This document shows positions 22,434 through 34,700 of a stretch of 64,000 bases of DNA, one piece after another (positions within the stretch are counted from its first letter, which is position 1; the number at the start of each line of letters is the position of its first letter). The notes under the pieces were generated by a model, which saw nothing but the letters and a program-made list of their open reading frames with translations, was not told the DNA's origin and did not search any database. The position numbers and the translations under genes are program-made. This DNA is from Lasiosphaeris hirsuta (Eukaryota > Ascomycota > Sordariomycetes > Sordariales > Lasiosphaeriaceae). Location: assembly GCA_030549175.1 (NCBI GenBank), contig JAUKUA010000007.1, positions 2,232,001 through 2,296,000 of the forward strand, written 5' to 3'.

Positions 22434-23410
22434 CCGACACCATACAACAGCTAACACCCATAGACGGCAGCGGGAGAGAACGTCACTTTCCTCACTAGCC
22501 AAAAACTACGGAGCGAGTGAAGTCCGTCGGGTAATATTTTTCTTTCGGCAAGCATGGAGGTCGGCGTCCAAGACACATAAAGGGCATACCAGGGGCGCGG
22601 GCGTGTGGCAAAGATATTGTTTTCCATTTTCTGAATTACGCCCTGAAAGAAAGGCGCGAACAAACTGATTTTTTTTACCCCCTTGCTTCTTTTGCTGCGA
22701 TCCTTGAGCTGATCACGAGAACCTCCCCGGCCTTCTTCCCCTCCCTCTGATAAGTATATATGTACAAGCAAGGACACTTCTCTGGGACACAATCTGGCCC
22801 TCCATAAACTTTGATCCTACTGAAACTTGGTCACTCGGAGCCCACGTTAACAACAGCCATAAACGAACTTCTTAATCATTACTAAACAGTTGTCACGGCA
22901 ATCAATTCGCGAGGAAAAAAGGATCCGTTCATATCCTAACATTAAGATTTTTGCATCCAGAAAAATACGATCCAGTCATATGTAATAGGACCCAACCCTT
23001 TCTCCTAACAACTATTTTCTTTTGCGTCATTTCCCAAGATACCCAGGAGCGACGTGATGATGATGAGAGAGACGAGAAATAGAAAAGATATAAAAAACAG
23101 AATATTCTAGCCTTTCCAACCACCAATCATCGTCATCATCACCATCACCAAGTAAAGTGGATGGTGGAAGATAGAAGATAGAGAAGGGGAGGGGAAGCGA
23201 GGCGAGAGAATAGATCTACAACAGTAATGGTATATTCCTCCCCCTTTCCCGAGAAGAAAAAAAAAAACAGCAGCACCAACCAACACAGGAGGGGAGGTGA
23301 ACACTCAAAAATACTACTTTATATCATCCAACCTCTCCCTCCCAAATACCCAAATGCCAAGCCATCAACACCAGCTAGCCCAACAGCAAAAAGCAAAAAG
23401 CTCTTCTCAT
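22434..23410. other. Intergenic region between convergent genes
   Basis: 3' regions of the SERF gene and the cupredoxin gene. A CATCATCACCATCACC-type triplet stretch lies near 23125-23150. No gene is seen. Confidence 0.5.
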
Positions 23411-24534
23411 TTACGATCTGGCCGCCGCCGGGTCCATAGGCACGGCACCGGCCATACCACCAAAGGCACCCGCGCCTTGGGCAGCCACGGGGAACGACCC
23501 AAAGCTGCACGACACGGCGCAGAGGCAGGCACCATCGGCGCCAACAGTACCGCTGCCAGTGACGATACCCGTGTTGGCGGCGCCAGGAGCGCCCACGGAC
23601 GCAGCCGGGGAGCCGGGAGCGACGGCGGCGGGAGCACTCGCGGCGGGAGCAGCAGGGGGAGCAGCGGCAGGGGCACCGCCAGCAGGGGGGTTACCGGTGA
23701 TGGCGCTGCCGCCGCCGTTGCCCTTCTGAGCGATGGCCATGGCCTGGAACATGGCGTGGGTCTTCTCAGCGGTGGGGTTGATGGAGAAAGTCATGCCCTT
23801 GCCACAGTGGTTAGCCTGGCGGCAGTAGAACCCTGATGAAACGTGTTAGAAAAAGGCCGGCGTTGGTTTGAGCGGACAGAAGCAAACTTACACAGAGGGG
23901 TGCCGACCATGACTTGCATGGCGACTTGCGGGGGCGGGTTGACGGTGTTGTTGGCGTTGGTCTGGAAGCCAGAGTCCATGCCACCGGCAAGGGGGTCGCA
24001 CGGGGTGTCGAACGCGGACTGCGTCGCAGTGTGATTCTGGCTCAGGAAGGTGAAGATGACGGTGTCGCCAATGGCGGCCGAGAGCTGCTGGGGGTTGAAC
24101 GACAGGCCCTGGGGTCCGCCGACCGTGACGCTGTGGGTAGCGCCAGTCGCGGCAACGGTGCCGGACGCACCAGCAACAGCCGTGGGGTTGGCAGCGACGT
24201 TCTCAGGGGGGGCGGCAGCGCCGGTGTTGACGGCGCCTCCTTGGACGGTTTGCGTTACGGTCACGGTCTGAGCCGAGTTGAGAACCGTGGTGGCGGCACC
24301 GCCACCGACGTTGATCCAAAGGACGTTGATATCGACACCGGAACCTGAGTTCAGGCCGAACAGCCTTTGCAACTCCGCAATGTCAACCGGCGATGCCTGG
24401 ACGCCGTTGACCGAGATCTGCCCCTGCGAGCGCTCCGCCAGCTCGTTGTGCCTCTTGATGGGATAGACATTATGAACCGACTTCGCCATCGCCAGGTGGG
24501 CCACGCCCATAGTCAATGCTGCTGAGAACTTCAT
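23411..24534 (-). CDS. Secreted cupredoxin-domain protein, possibly GPI-anchored
   Basis: Two exons, 24534-23892 and 23832-23411, give 354 residues; the intron splits the Trp codon of PLWFYC. Residues 1-17 are a signal peptide ending near MAMAK. After an N-terminal segment with repeated TVTVTQTV, the cupredoxin domain starts at HSVTVGGPQGLSF, with the likely copper ligands His in QNHTATQ, then Cys and His in FYCRQANHCGKGM and the final Met. The C-terminal third is Ala/Pro/Gly/Ser-rich and ends in a small-residue, weakly hydrophobic tail, so a GPI anchor is possible but not certain. The family is widespread in fungi as extracellular serine-rich proteins induced by stress or copper; enzymatic activity is not expected from a single domain. 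A TATA box lies 70 bases upstream. Confidence 0.9.
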
Positions 24535-24603
24535 GTTGACTGATTTGGTTTTTTTTTTGATCGTATTATCGAGCCTGCGCCGGGTAGGTGTGATGCTGTA
24601 GAT

Positions 24604-24613
24604 TTTTATATAA
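24604..24613 (-). promoter_or_regulatory. TATA box of the cupredoxin gene
   Basis: On the minus strand TTATATAAAA lies about 70 bases before the ATG at 24534, at a spacing that predicts a 5' leader of about 40 bases. Confidence 0.55.
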
Positions 24614-25000
24614 CGGAAAAGAAGTTCTGGATGCGGCGAGTCCCTGCTCGGTAGAAGCGAAAGTGAAATGAAAGAACGGATCAAGAAAATGAGTGAACAC
24701 ACACGAAGAGAGAAGGCGACACTGAAGAGAGAGATGGGAAAAAAAGGAGAGGAAACAAGGCATTCTTGTGGGAGCACCGGAGGGATGGTGCTTAAATGGG
24801 AGCATGATGATCGCAGGCTGCATCCGAGCAGCCGTCTCAAGACCCTGGCCCTGGTCAGGAAGGGCCAAGAAGGGGGGGGTTGAGTGGGTGGCTCTCGAAA
24901 CGGCCTGGAGGGCATCACGGTGACAACGACTCCTTGCTCGGCGTCTTCTGCGTCCGCTTGAGCTAGCATCCGCTGTGGGGCGCCCGCAGGCCATCGCACA

Positions 25001-25040
25001 CTGTCGCAAGCACTCGCAAGCACTCGCAAGGAATCGCAGG
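25001..25040. repeat. Four 10-base tandem units
   Basis: Two exact copies of CACTCGCAAG are flanked by one diverged copy on each side (CTGTCGCAAG and GAATCGCAGG). It is intergenic, about 0.5 kb upstream of the cupredoxin start. Confidence 0.75.
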
Positions 25041-27008
25041 GGGGACTCGAGGCAGCGCCAGGGTCCAAGGACGCGGGGCGGTTTCGCCAGAGCGAGGGCG
25101 TGGGAGGTGGGCGGCAGGGACAAGGCCAGCTCTTGGCCCAGACTTTGGGGCGGAGGGTCAGGAGTTGACGTTGTGACACAACTGTCTCAGAATCGCGTTT
25201 GGCATTTCGCCAAGCCCCAAAAAGGTACGTCGCTCAGACCCCACGAAATGGGACGACGAGGGAAAATTAGTGGGGTTTTCTGTGACCCCTGCCCGTAACC
25301 GAGCGCCACCCGGTTCCTTGATTGGCCACCAGCCGTGAATCGCTGCGCACCTCAGTGCAAGATCGCTTTCCATCTTGGCCCTGAGCTATTCTAATGCTCA
25401 GATGCTCATAACAAGAATACCAGTTTGCTAGATGATGAGATGGTATCTTCCTCATGGAAGTAGTGAAAAAGAGTCATCGGGCCAGAGATTCTATAAGCGT
25501 CCGCCAACCATAGACATCGAGCCAACGTGAAGCGCTTAAACAAACGGCTCCGCCTCACTGGATACCCGGCAACCGACGGCCTCTTGAACTGGTGAACAAA
25601 GATAAAAAATAAAAAATAAAAAAACTAGCGCCCACGTTCTTACCGGATGACAGTGTTCGAGAAGGCCGGCCTCCCAGATAAGGTCGGTGGCCCGCACCGG
25701 TTTCGACGCTGCTATGTCCTGAGGAAACACTGGGCATGGGATTGGTGATCCCAGGGCACTGCCCTACGAGTTTCTACAAGTCCGGACCACCATCTATCCA
25801 ACGGAATAGATGGGAGACTACGTAATGCAAGGCCCCGCCTCATATCTCCTGAGCGGTTGTTGTTTTAGTCTCTTGTCCTCCGGCTGAGGCTCTGCAAGCG
25901 GATGCGTTGTGCAGCGCAATCCGTGGCCTTGTTTACCCGCTTGCTCGGGCTGGGCATCCAGAAGTTCCGGGCTCGAGACTGGAAGCCACTGGTCGGTTTA
26001 TCTGATGATGGCTGCCGTTTTCAGCACGGCGTTGGATGACTCGACCTCGTCTTCTTCAAGCGCTGGTGGCTTAATCCGCCTGCAATCACGGGCCTTGGGA
26101 TTATGCATGTCGCCAGAACTCTCTGATGATAATATTAGAAAGGAGGTAGCCCAGAGGCCAGAGGCCGTGGGCACTTTGGCTTCTTCCTTGGTGCATGAAA
26201 CAAATCAAACTGATCAGCATGGGAGCCTCGAGGTTGGCAGGGACTCCCGCAAATGCCCACTTCCAGCCTCGCCAGCGTGCAGCCCGGGCATCGAGCTGAT
26301 CCGGCGCCCGGTCGTCTGCCATGCGTGGGTTGGTAGGCGACGTAAGGGTGGCGGGGATCTCATCATGGGCACTTCATGGGCACTTCATGGGCGCGGGAAC
26401 GCCGGATGACGGGCCACGCATTCCGATATCTATCTTTCAGGGCTCGCATCATGACGAGAGCCAAAAGAGAAATTGCAGAGGACGAAAAGGCTTGAATCGT
26501 TTGCTGTTGACACATGCCATGCCAGAGCTCAGACAAGGAAGCTGAGCAAGCCGTGGGAAAATGCGAGTCCTGCAACACAGGCTGTCGCAGAGTGTTGCTT
26601 TGACGTAGATCGTGTCTTAGCCTTGCCCACCAGCGGTACAAAAGTCCAGACCTTTCCGCCCCACTCTTCCCCTTGGCGGCCAGCTCCCCTTTCCCTAAAG
26701 CTTGGCCAGCACGACGGTGCACCCATGCTAATCCGTAAAAGGTGGGGGGCTTTGGTGCGTTACTAACTGGCCCTCATGAACAACACCGTGGTGAACTGTT
26801 AGTGTCTTGCCATCCATGCCCCTCTCCCCGCTTTCTCCAACCAGCAAAGCACACCAAAACCTTCTTCCTCCCCCTTCACTCGGTTCGCCCCAGTCAGGGT
26901 CAACTTCCATTTAGGATTGAAGACCTGCAGAGAGCTAGCACAGCAGATACCACATCTATAACCGTATGCTAATATACGTACCAACTTGTTTAAATCTCGC
27001 AGAAACCA

Positions 27009-27932
27009 TCAAGACTTTTTACTGCTAGCTTGCTGCTCCGCCTGCTGGATCCCCTGCTGTTTGCCCTCGTAGAGCCCTGTATAGTACCCCGCGTAGTACC
27101 ACGACATCAAAAGTTTCTTCATGTCTTCATCGTGAACTACGGTAGAAGCCACCGTTAGCCTCCTGTTTCTCAATTTATTTTACACACTTCAGATCAAGGA
27201 CAAACTTACCCGAACCAAGAAGACCCTGCGGCCCCATGACGGGAGGTCCACTTCCATGGCCGTTCTGACTTGTCTGCGAAGCCAGCCCTCCGCTGGCACC
27301 ATCGAGCTGCTCGGTCAAATCATGTCCGTCAGTACACGCGCTCTTTTTTTGTTTTCCGGGGGGAGGCTGAAAAGGAAGAGACGAGACAGGAGCAGGAGGG
27401 GGCCAAAGAGGGGGTGCACGTTTCATGCCAAGCTTTTGTGATCGACCAGGATTCTCTCCCAGGATCTCTCTACAGCTTGGACGGCGGATGGTTGATGAAC
27501 GATGTTTGATCGGCCTGTACCTTCTTTGCATCTTGGGTAATCTCATTCTGGATTGCCGCATGCGAACGTGTTTCGTCGCTCTTTGGCGGCGGTGCTGCCT
27601 CACGGTGCTCGATAGGCTCGGCAGTGGCCTCTGTTTCAGGCTTGGCATCAAACCCAGCACTTCTGAGACGATCATTAGCACCCAAGGGGCGAGACGAAAT
27701 GGGCAGAGGGGAAAGGGATCTTACTCTTGGTCAGCTTCTGTGATGTCCTCGACTGTGCCTCCGGCGGCGTGCACGCTGTGATACTTCTGTGCATTGAGGT
27801 CAGCTCCAGAATGCTGGTTCAGCGGGATTGAGCAACACTCGCCTTGTACTCTTCCAGCGCCTGGTTCCACGAGTCCACGAGCGCTGAGTCGTCCCAAATC
27901 TCATTGTGCGATATTTGGTGGTCGAAATCCAT
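27009..27932 (-). CDS. smn1: Survival motor neuron (SMN/Smn1) orthologue, spliceosomal snRNP assembly
   Basis: Five exons, 27932-27843, 27786-27725, 27662-27521, 27432-27210 and 27136-27009, give 214 residues. The N-terminus EIWDDSALVDSWNQALEEYKKYH matches the acidic Gemin2-binding helix of SMN in two parts, WDDSALVDSWNQAL and EEYKKYHS. The middle is Glu/Pro-rich with APPLWPPPAP. The C-terminus LLMSWYYAGYYTGLYEG is the YG box (Y-x3-Y-type glycine zipper) that mediates SMN oligomerisation. No Tudor domain is seen, as in fission yeast Smn1. The role is loading Sm rings on snRNAs in the cytoplasm. Intron 1 has a GC donor (GCGAGT) with a clear CTGAC branch and ACAG acceptor; no GT donor restores the frame. 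Baker's yeast lacks SMN. Confidence 0.93.
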
Positions 27933-29164
27933 TTTGAAGGCCACAAATACCGGCTGCCAGGTCCAAAGGTGAGGTCTGATGCGATGCGACGTGGTGTGGT
28001 TTATTGTTGTTGTCAGAGGTTAGAGGAAAATTACAAACTCACACCAAAGATGTTGGGATGGGCTCTCTTGTCAATTGCAGAACGCCGTCTTCAAGGACAA
28101 CCGACTACCTCTCCACGGCTTTGACTTATCGCTCAAAAACTACCCATCTACTTTTATAATGACTTTGCTTCTTCAATTTAGAGATTTAGTTCCCATCTTC
28201 ATCGGCTCGCTTGTTTCTAGGCACTGATTGATAAAAAATTACAAACCTCGGAAACCTCGACGTCCGACTCAGTCAGAAGGGACAATGAAGCTACCACGTA
28301 ATACGATGCAGCAGTCAACATTAACTTCAGCACCATGTTCACCAACATGCAACTCATGAGCTTATCTCTCCTCTCGGAGCCAAGTCATCACCTCTTCAAT
28401 ATCGCATGAAAATCAACCGCTAGATCCTAAGCTCCATAAATCCTGCCGGGGCAGTCGATCGGAGGTGGCGAGCGCCCGGAGGCGGAGTGCATAGCAAGTG
28501 AAAAGGCCTACCAGAGCAACGGAGCCCACAGCGGACGCCCGTTCCGGCCCCGGACAATTAAACGCTGAAACTAAACCTGGCTGAGCATGCAGCCAGCCAG
28601 CGGACCGATTTATCATTCCCCTAAACTTCATCTCACACGAGAAACAGGGTGCCATGTGACGGGGCGATCACTCAACATGTTGCCGCCAAGCTGCGCTCTC
28701 CTAAGGCACAATCAAGGCAAGAAAAAGGCTTGGTGCAGAGCTATAGCTTCCGGGAGTTGTTGATCATTGCTGATCCCCGCGCGTCCGGGATGCCCATTGC
28801 CTTTCCCCAGCGTGGCAGCCGCGCAATAGGCTGCCACTTGCTCTTTTTTTCTCGGCCCATCAAGGTCGTGAGGAGCGGCAGCTTCCCTAGCTTGCCAGCT
28901 AGGAGAGCTATGATGAGGAGAGGAGGACAAGGTGGGACCCAGAATTACCCCTCCACGTCATATGCCCCCGGGCCGCGCTCGGAGAGAGCTGTCTGGAGCT
29001 ACCTTAATCGCTAAGGCTCCCAATCTTTAAGGGGAACTCGACAAACACTCCAGCATCAATTCTAGTTTTCAAGTGAACGGAGCCCCAAGCTGCTACGCGA
29101 TTGTTGTATCACTCGCTTACTCATCCAGACAGAACCCCCAGAGTTCCCTTGGTGAAGCGGGAAA
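27933..29164. promoter_or_regulatory. Divergent intergenic region of smn1 and the FGGY kinase
   Basis: About 1.2 kb between start codons. No domain-bearing frame is present. Confidence 0.45.
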
Positions 29165-31278
29165 ATGGCGTAAGTTGGAGACCGGTTTCTAAAGGTAGAT
29201 GCGCTTGACTAACACTTCTGCCCTCTAAATAGAACCCAGGTCGGTATCGAGATCTCTCGTTCAACGCTACGCTAGACATACGGAGTGCTTACTATGGTCT
29301 AGGACCTTAAGGACCATTTCATCGGAATAGACGTCGGAACAGGCTCTGCGCGAGCTTGTATCATAGACGACACTGGTGAAATCAAGGCCCTCGCGGCCGA
29401 AGACATTCAGTTATGGAAACCCACGTCGGGCTATTCCGGCACGCACTATGCACGCAACCCAGCCATTCCTCTTTTGCGCCTATACTATACTAATATCTGT
29501 GTCATAGGAGCAATCCACGACGGACATTTGGAAATGTATATGCCTCTGTGTGAAGCAAGTGCTCGCCAAGTCGCTGGTTGACCCGACAAACATCAGGGGT
29601 ATCGGCTTTGACGCAACCTGCTCACTGGCTGTCTTCGATCACAAAACGGACGAACCAATCCCCGTCACAAGCCCGGATTTCGAGAACGATGGCAATGATC
29701 GCAATGTTATCCTGTGGCTAGACCATCGTCCAGAGGCCGAGACGGAGAAGATCAACAAAACGAAGCATAACCTCCTGCGCTATGTTGGCGGTAAAATGAG
29801 CCCCGAGATGGAGATTCCAAAGGTCCTGTGGCTGAAGAACAACATGCCCCCTGAGCTGTTTGATCGCTGCAAGTTTTTTGACCTCGCCGACGCCTTGACG
29901 GCCATCGCAACGGGTAACGAGACGAGAAGCTTCTGCAGCACTGTTTGCAAGCAGGGTTACGTTCCTGTTGGTGTTGATGGTAGTGTCAAGGGATGGCAGG
30001 AAGATTTCCTGCAGAGCATCGGCCTCGGGGATCTAGCCGAGGAGAATTTCAAGAGGATAGGTGGTGTTGATAGGGTGGTGAGCCCTTCTCTTATACTGGT
30101 TATTTCGACCCGCGAAATTGGCCGCTAACTGTACTCAGAACGGGTCCTATCTCAGTGCCGGAGAGCGTGTTGGAGGCTTGTCCGAGAAAGCCAGCAAAGA
30201 GCTTGGACTCCCTGTCGGACTCGCTGTCGGCAGCGGTGTCATCGACGCGTATGCGGGCTGGATCGGTACTGTCGGTGCCAAAGTCAGACTGAGCCGGGAT
30301 CAGCTCGACGAGTCGGTGGCAGACAACGATGTTTCGCAGGCTTTCACCCGGCTAGCCTCGGTCGCTGGCACATCGACCTGCCACTTGGCCATGTCAAAAG
30401 ACCCCATCTTTGTGCCTGGTGTGTGGGGTCCATACCGAGATGTTTTGATACCAGGATTTTGGATGGCCGAGGGAGGCCAGTCAGCCACGGGCGAGCTACT
30501 GAAGCACATGCTAGAGACGCATGTTGCCTACGGCGATACGATCAAGGAGGCAGAGGCGGCGGGGAAGAACATTTTCGACTTCCTCAACGACCACCTTGAG
30601 CAGCTAGCCGAGAAACAGAAAGCGCCGACCATCTCGTTCCTCGCCCGTCACATGTTTTTCTATGGCGATCTTTTCGGTAACCGATCGCCTGTCGCTGACC
30701 CCAGTATGCGTGGCTCTCTTGTTGGTATCAGCAACGACAAAAGCAAGGATGGCATGGCGCTCCTCTACTATGCGACAATGGAGTTCATCGCGCTGCAGAC
30801 ACGTCACATCGTCGAGACAATGAACAATCGCGGGCATTCGATCTCGAGCATATTCATGTCAGGTAGCCAGTGCCAGAACGAGATTCTGATGGATCTGATT
30901 GCGAATGCATGTGACATGCCAGTGTTGATTCCTCGCTATGTCGATGCTGCCGTCGTGCTTGGCGCAGCAATGCTCGGGGCCAAGGCAGCAAGCACCCAGC
31001 CGGACGGCACGACAGAGCCACTGTGGGATATCATGGACCGCATGAGCAAGCCAGGAAAGGTGGTATGGTCTCGAGGCAACTCTGGTGAGAGGCTGCTGCT
31101 GGATGCAAAGTACGACATATTTATGGACCTGTTGGCTGGGCAGAAGTTGTACAGAATGAAAGTTGACCAGGTTTTTAAGAAGTCGCCACACTTTAATGAG
31201 TTGCAAGAAGATAACTCGGAAGATTCAGAGGGGGAGAGTATCTTCGACTTGAATTGGTGCAAGAACATCCGTTTGTGA
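29165..31278 (+). CDS. FGGY-family carbohydrate kinase (ribitol/ribulose kinase type)
   Basis: Five coding exons are modelled: 29165-29169, 29233-29239, 29303-29449, 29508-30077 and 30139-31278, giving 622 residues that start MATQDLKDHFIGIDVGTGSAR. The N-terminal FGGY domain has GIDVGTGSARACIID (phosphate-binding), EQSTTDIWKC, GFDATCS and ILWLDHRP; the C-terminal domain has GLAVGSGVIDAYAGWIG, AGTSTCHLAMS and FMSGSQCQNEI. Homologues phosphorylate ribitol or ribulose-type substrates in the cytosol. The first coding exon has 5 bases and the second 7; this is the only way I found to place an ATG in frame with DLKDHF. Intron 3 has an excellent branch (TACTAAT) and acceptor but no in-frame GT donor; a GC donor at 29450 fits and adds SGTH to the protein. 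From 29508 on the model is firm. Confidence 0.88.
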
Positions 31279-31769
31279 GAACTGAGCGCGCGCTTGGAAT
31301 TTGGGTTAGCAGGTAGCCATGAGAGTCGAGTTGAAAAAGCGATGAATCAAGGTGTCTAAGTTGATCAAGTATATTGTGTCGAGAAAAAAAAACCCCCCTC
31401 TCGGACTGTGGTATCCAGTGGCAGATTTCACAGACAGGAAGTGAAAAGGAGCTTTGTTGACATGGGACATGCTTTGGAGCCTCAAAGAGATGGAAACCGG
31501 GGAGTAGATTGACGGAGAAACGGGAAGGCACTGGTACTTGTGAGCCTGTGTGAGTAGCGTAGTGATAGATGTATCGGAACTTGCCTGCTCGCCCCACATT
31601 TTCGTGCCAGCTTCGAAAGCAAGGCTGCAGCGCTCCAAAAAAAAAAATTAACCGAAACACGGCGGGAAACACCAACGTGCTTCACTCACATCGGCCGCGA
31701 ACGCGTCACTGGCACGCATTTCCATTCCGCTTGACGACACAGGAATTGGCCAGAAATAACAAAGACATT
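31279..31769. other. Spacer between FGGY kinase and nic96
   Basis: The 3' end of the kinase and the promoter/5' leader of nic96, on the same strand. The nic96 frame remains open back to 31569, but that part lacks FG content and is probably leader. Confidence 0.5.
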
Positions 31770-34700
31770 ATGTCTCTTTTCGGTGGCGGCGCGTTTGGCG
31801 CCGGACAGGGTACACCGCCCATGGCGACATCGAGTGGAATTCTGGGCGGCGGCACGTCGCTGTTTGGCGCGCAGAACACTGCACAAGGTCAACAGCCTGC
31901 GCAGAACACCCAGTCAGCTACTGGCGGCGGCCTATTTGGCACGGCAGCAGCAGCTCCCAAGCCCCAGCCATTCGGATCATCGCTCTTTGGCCAGTCGACG
32001 AATACCGCCCAGCAACAACAGCAGCAACAACAACAACAGGGCACCTCGACGGGGGCTTTCGGATCTTCGTTATTTGGACAGACCTTGGGAGGAAACACAA
32101 ACACGGCTCAAACAGGGATGGGGGGCGGTTCGTTTGGCACCACCCTCGGTGCTTCGACGACAACAGCCCAGCCTTCGTTCTCGACAACAGCGACAGCACA
32201 GCCCAATGTGGTGGCATCGGGCTTCGGAGCGAGCATTCTAGGAGCATCTACGAACACGACCACGAACCCGACCCAGGCAACGAGCGCTTATTTCAACAGC
32301 CTCCTCGCGAAGAATAAGAAGCAAGCTGAAGGCGAGACGGCCCAGGGCGAGCTGCCCAGCCTCCAACTCGGACTCGGCGACCTCCGGCAGCGGCTCAAGA
32401 CACTTGGCCCGCGCAACGGTGCGCAGGGCCGCCCGATCGATGGCAAGGCGCACTACTTCCTCGCCGCGTCGGGTGTCGACCCGGGTGCTGCTGTCAGGGA
32501 TCTGGGCTCGTTCGGTCTTCAAGCGCGATCGGAGCGACCCTATTCCGCCGGCACGGGTGCCGGTGAGGTTGATGTGGAGACCTATCTATCCAACCTACAG
32601 ACTAAGACGACACTCAGCATGATTGCCGACGGCCTTGAGCGGTCGGTGCGCGACTTCGACACCTTCCTTGAGGACAACGTGACGATGGAGTGGGAAGCAC
32701 AGCGGAAGCGTATCTACCAGCACTTTGGAATCAAGCCAAGGGAGGACTCTGGTCGTGCGTCCAGCGGGACCCCAGCCCGGGATGCCCAGGGCGGAGGATT
32801 CGGACGATCCCGGCGCAAGGGAAACCAGGTCCCAGGGGAGCGAGCTACACACAAGGCCAGCACCTTGGGCCGGTCAAGCATGCAGCGGTCCATCATCGGG
32901 GCCCCGAGCCGAATCGGCGCACATGCGCCGGAGTTCTCAGATGTGGGAACCCGCAAGGATGCGGTTGGGTCAATCAATGGTGTATCGCCGCTGGATGATC
33001 GGTTCTTGCGCGAGAAGCAGGGCAAGCTGGCCGAGAAGATCAGCGATCTTAATACTGCCCGGGCACACGCTGAACCCTTTTATATCTGCCGCGACCTTGC
33101 GGATATTGAAGGCAAGTCTGGAGATCGCCATGCGCCACACATTGTCGAGGCGTACCGCGCGATGATGGACATTGTAGGCGAGGATCCTGATCGTGAAGAG
33201 GTACCCCGAGAGCGGCAGTTTGCGAAGCTCTACCTAGACCCCAGCACACAGTCCCCCAACGCCGTTCAAATGCGCAGGCAAATACTGCATGGTGCAAACC
33301 GGTTCCTGGAGAAGCAGTTCTTCGCCGGCGTTAACTCACTCATCTCCAAGTACCCCCACGACGCAAATCTCGGCGGCCGACCAGATGTCATCAGCAAAAT
33401 CAAGGCATACGTCCGTCTCAGGCTCGCCCGCAAGACACTGGTGCCCGATAATACTGAGCTCCAGCAAGCTAATGGCGAATATATCTGGGCGATCGTATTT
33501 TACCTGCTGCGGGCCGGCTTTGTGACTGAGGCAGCTCAGTTCGTGAACAACAACCAGAACCACTTCCGCAGCATTGACCGGACCTTTTCCGGGTACATCA
33601 ACAGTTACGCATCGAGCGAGGACCGTCGGCTTAAGAGGCAGATGCAGGACCGGTGCAACAATGAGTACAGCCAGCGGATCCGTAACGCGCCCGAGGGATC
33701 TATTGACCCGTTCCGGATGGCGTGCTACAAAATTATCGGCCGGTGCGACATTAGCAACCGGAGTCTCGATGGTCTCCAGACCGACGTCAACGACTGGGTC
33801 TGGCTGCAGTCCAACCTGGCCCGGGAATCAGATCGGTCCACCGAGATCGCTACTGAAGCCTATGGCCTGAGCGAGCTGCAGGCAAGCATCCGGGAGATTG
33901 GCCTCAAACACTTTCCAAAGACGCCGTCAGAGGACAATAACGGCAGCTTTGGAATGTTTTTCTACCTCCAGATCCTCTCGGGCATGTTTGAACAGGCAAT
34001 CGCTTACCTGTATCCATTTTCCTACGTCGATGCAGTTCACTTTGCGATTGCCTTGGCATACTACGGCCTGCTCCGCGTGGCGGACCAGCAGGCAGCAGGA
34101 AACGAGCTCCTCTCACACAACACACGGGGCGCACCGCAAATCAACTTTGGACGCATGCTGGGGTACTACACACGGGACTTCAGAGCGGCCAATGCCGGAG
34201 CGGCGGTAGACTACCTTGTGCTCATCTGCCTCGGCGCGGAGGAGGGGACGAACGGCCAGCAGCAGGCGGCCCTCTGCCACGAGGCGCTGCGGGAGCTGGT
34301 CCTCGAGACTAGAGAGTTTAGCAGACTTATTGGAGATATCAAACCGGACGGACAGCGCATCAAGGGCGTAATTGAGGAGCGCGGCCCGCTGATTGCGCTG
34401 GGCCAGGAGCAGGAGTTCATCCGGACCATTACGCTACAGGCGGCCAGCTTTGCCGACGACAACGGACGGACGACGGACGCCGTGCTGCTGTATCACTTGG
34501 CCGGGGACTACGACACGGTGGTCTCGATTGTAAGCCGGGCACTTAGCGAGGCTATTTCCCTCGAGATCGGCGAGGATCCGATGCGACTAGTGCCGGTGAA
34601 GCCGCGCGTCGAGGGCCGCGATGCCGAAGTGCAACCGGGTAGCAGTCTCAGCCTGGCGGCAATCGACGACCCGGTGGAGCTGGCGCGGACAATGATGACC

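Larger units (their letters stand above)
24535..27008. other. 2.5 kb intergenic region, no supportable gene
   Basis: Between the start of the cupredoxin gene and the 3' end of smn1. It contains the cupredoxin promoter, a four-unit 10-base repeat at 25001-25040 and short direct repeats of ACTTCATGGGC near 26368. Open frames here lack domains. Confidence 0.5.

Noticed and set aside
26368..26400. Short direct repeats of ACTTCATGGGC
   Set aside because: Only two copies, no gene or element nearby; not more than slippage.
31569..31769. 67-codon in-frame extension of Nic96
   Set aside because: It lacks FG repeats and looks like leader sequence; the ATG at 31770 opens directly into SLFGGG, as expected for the family.
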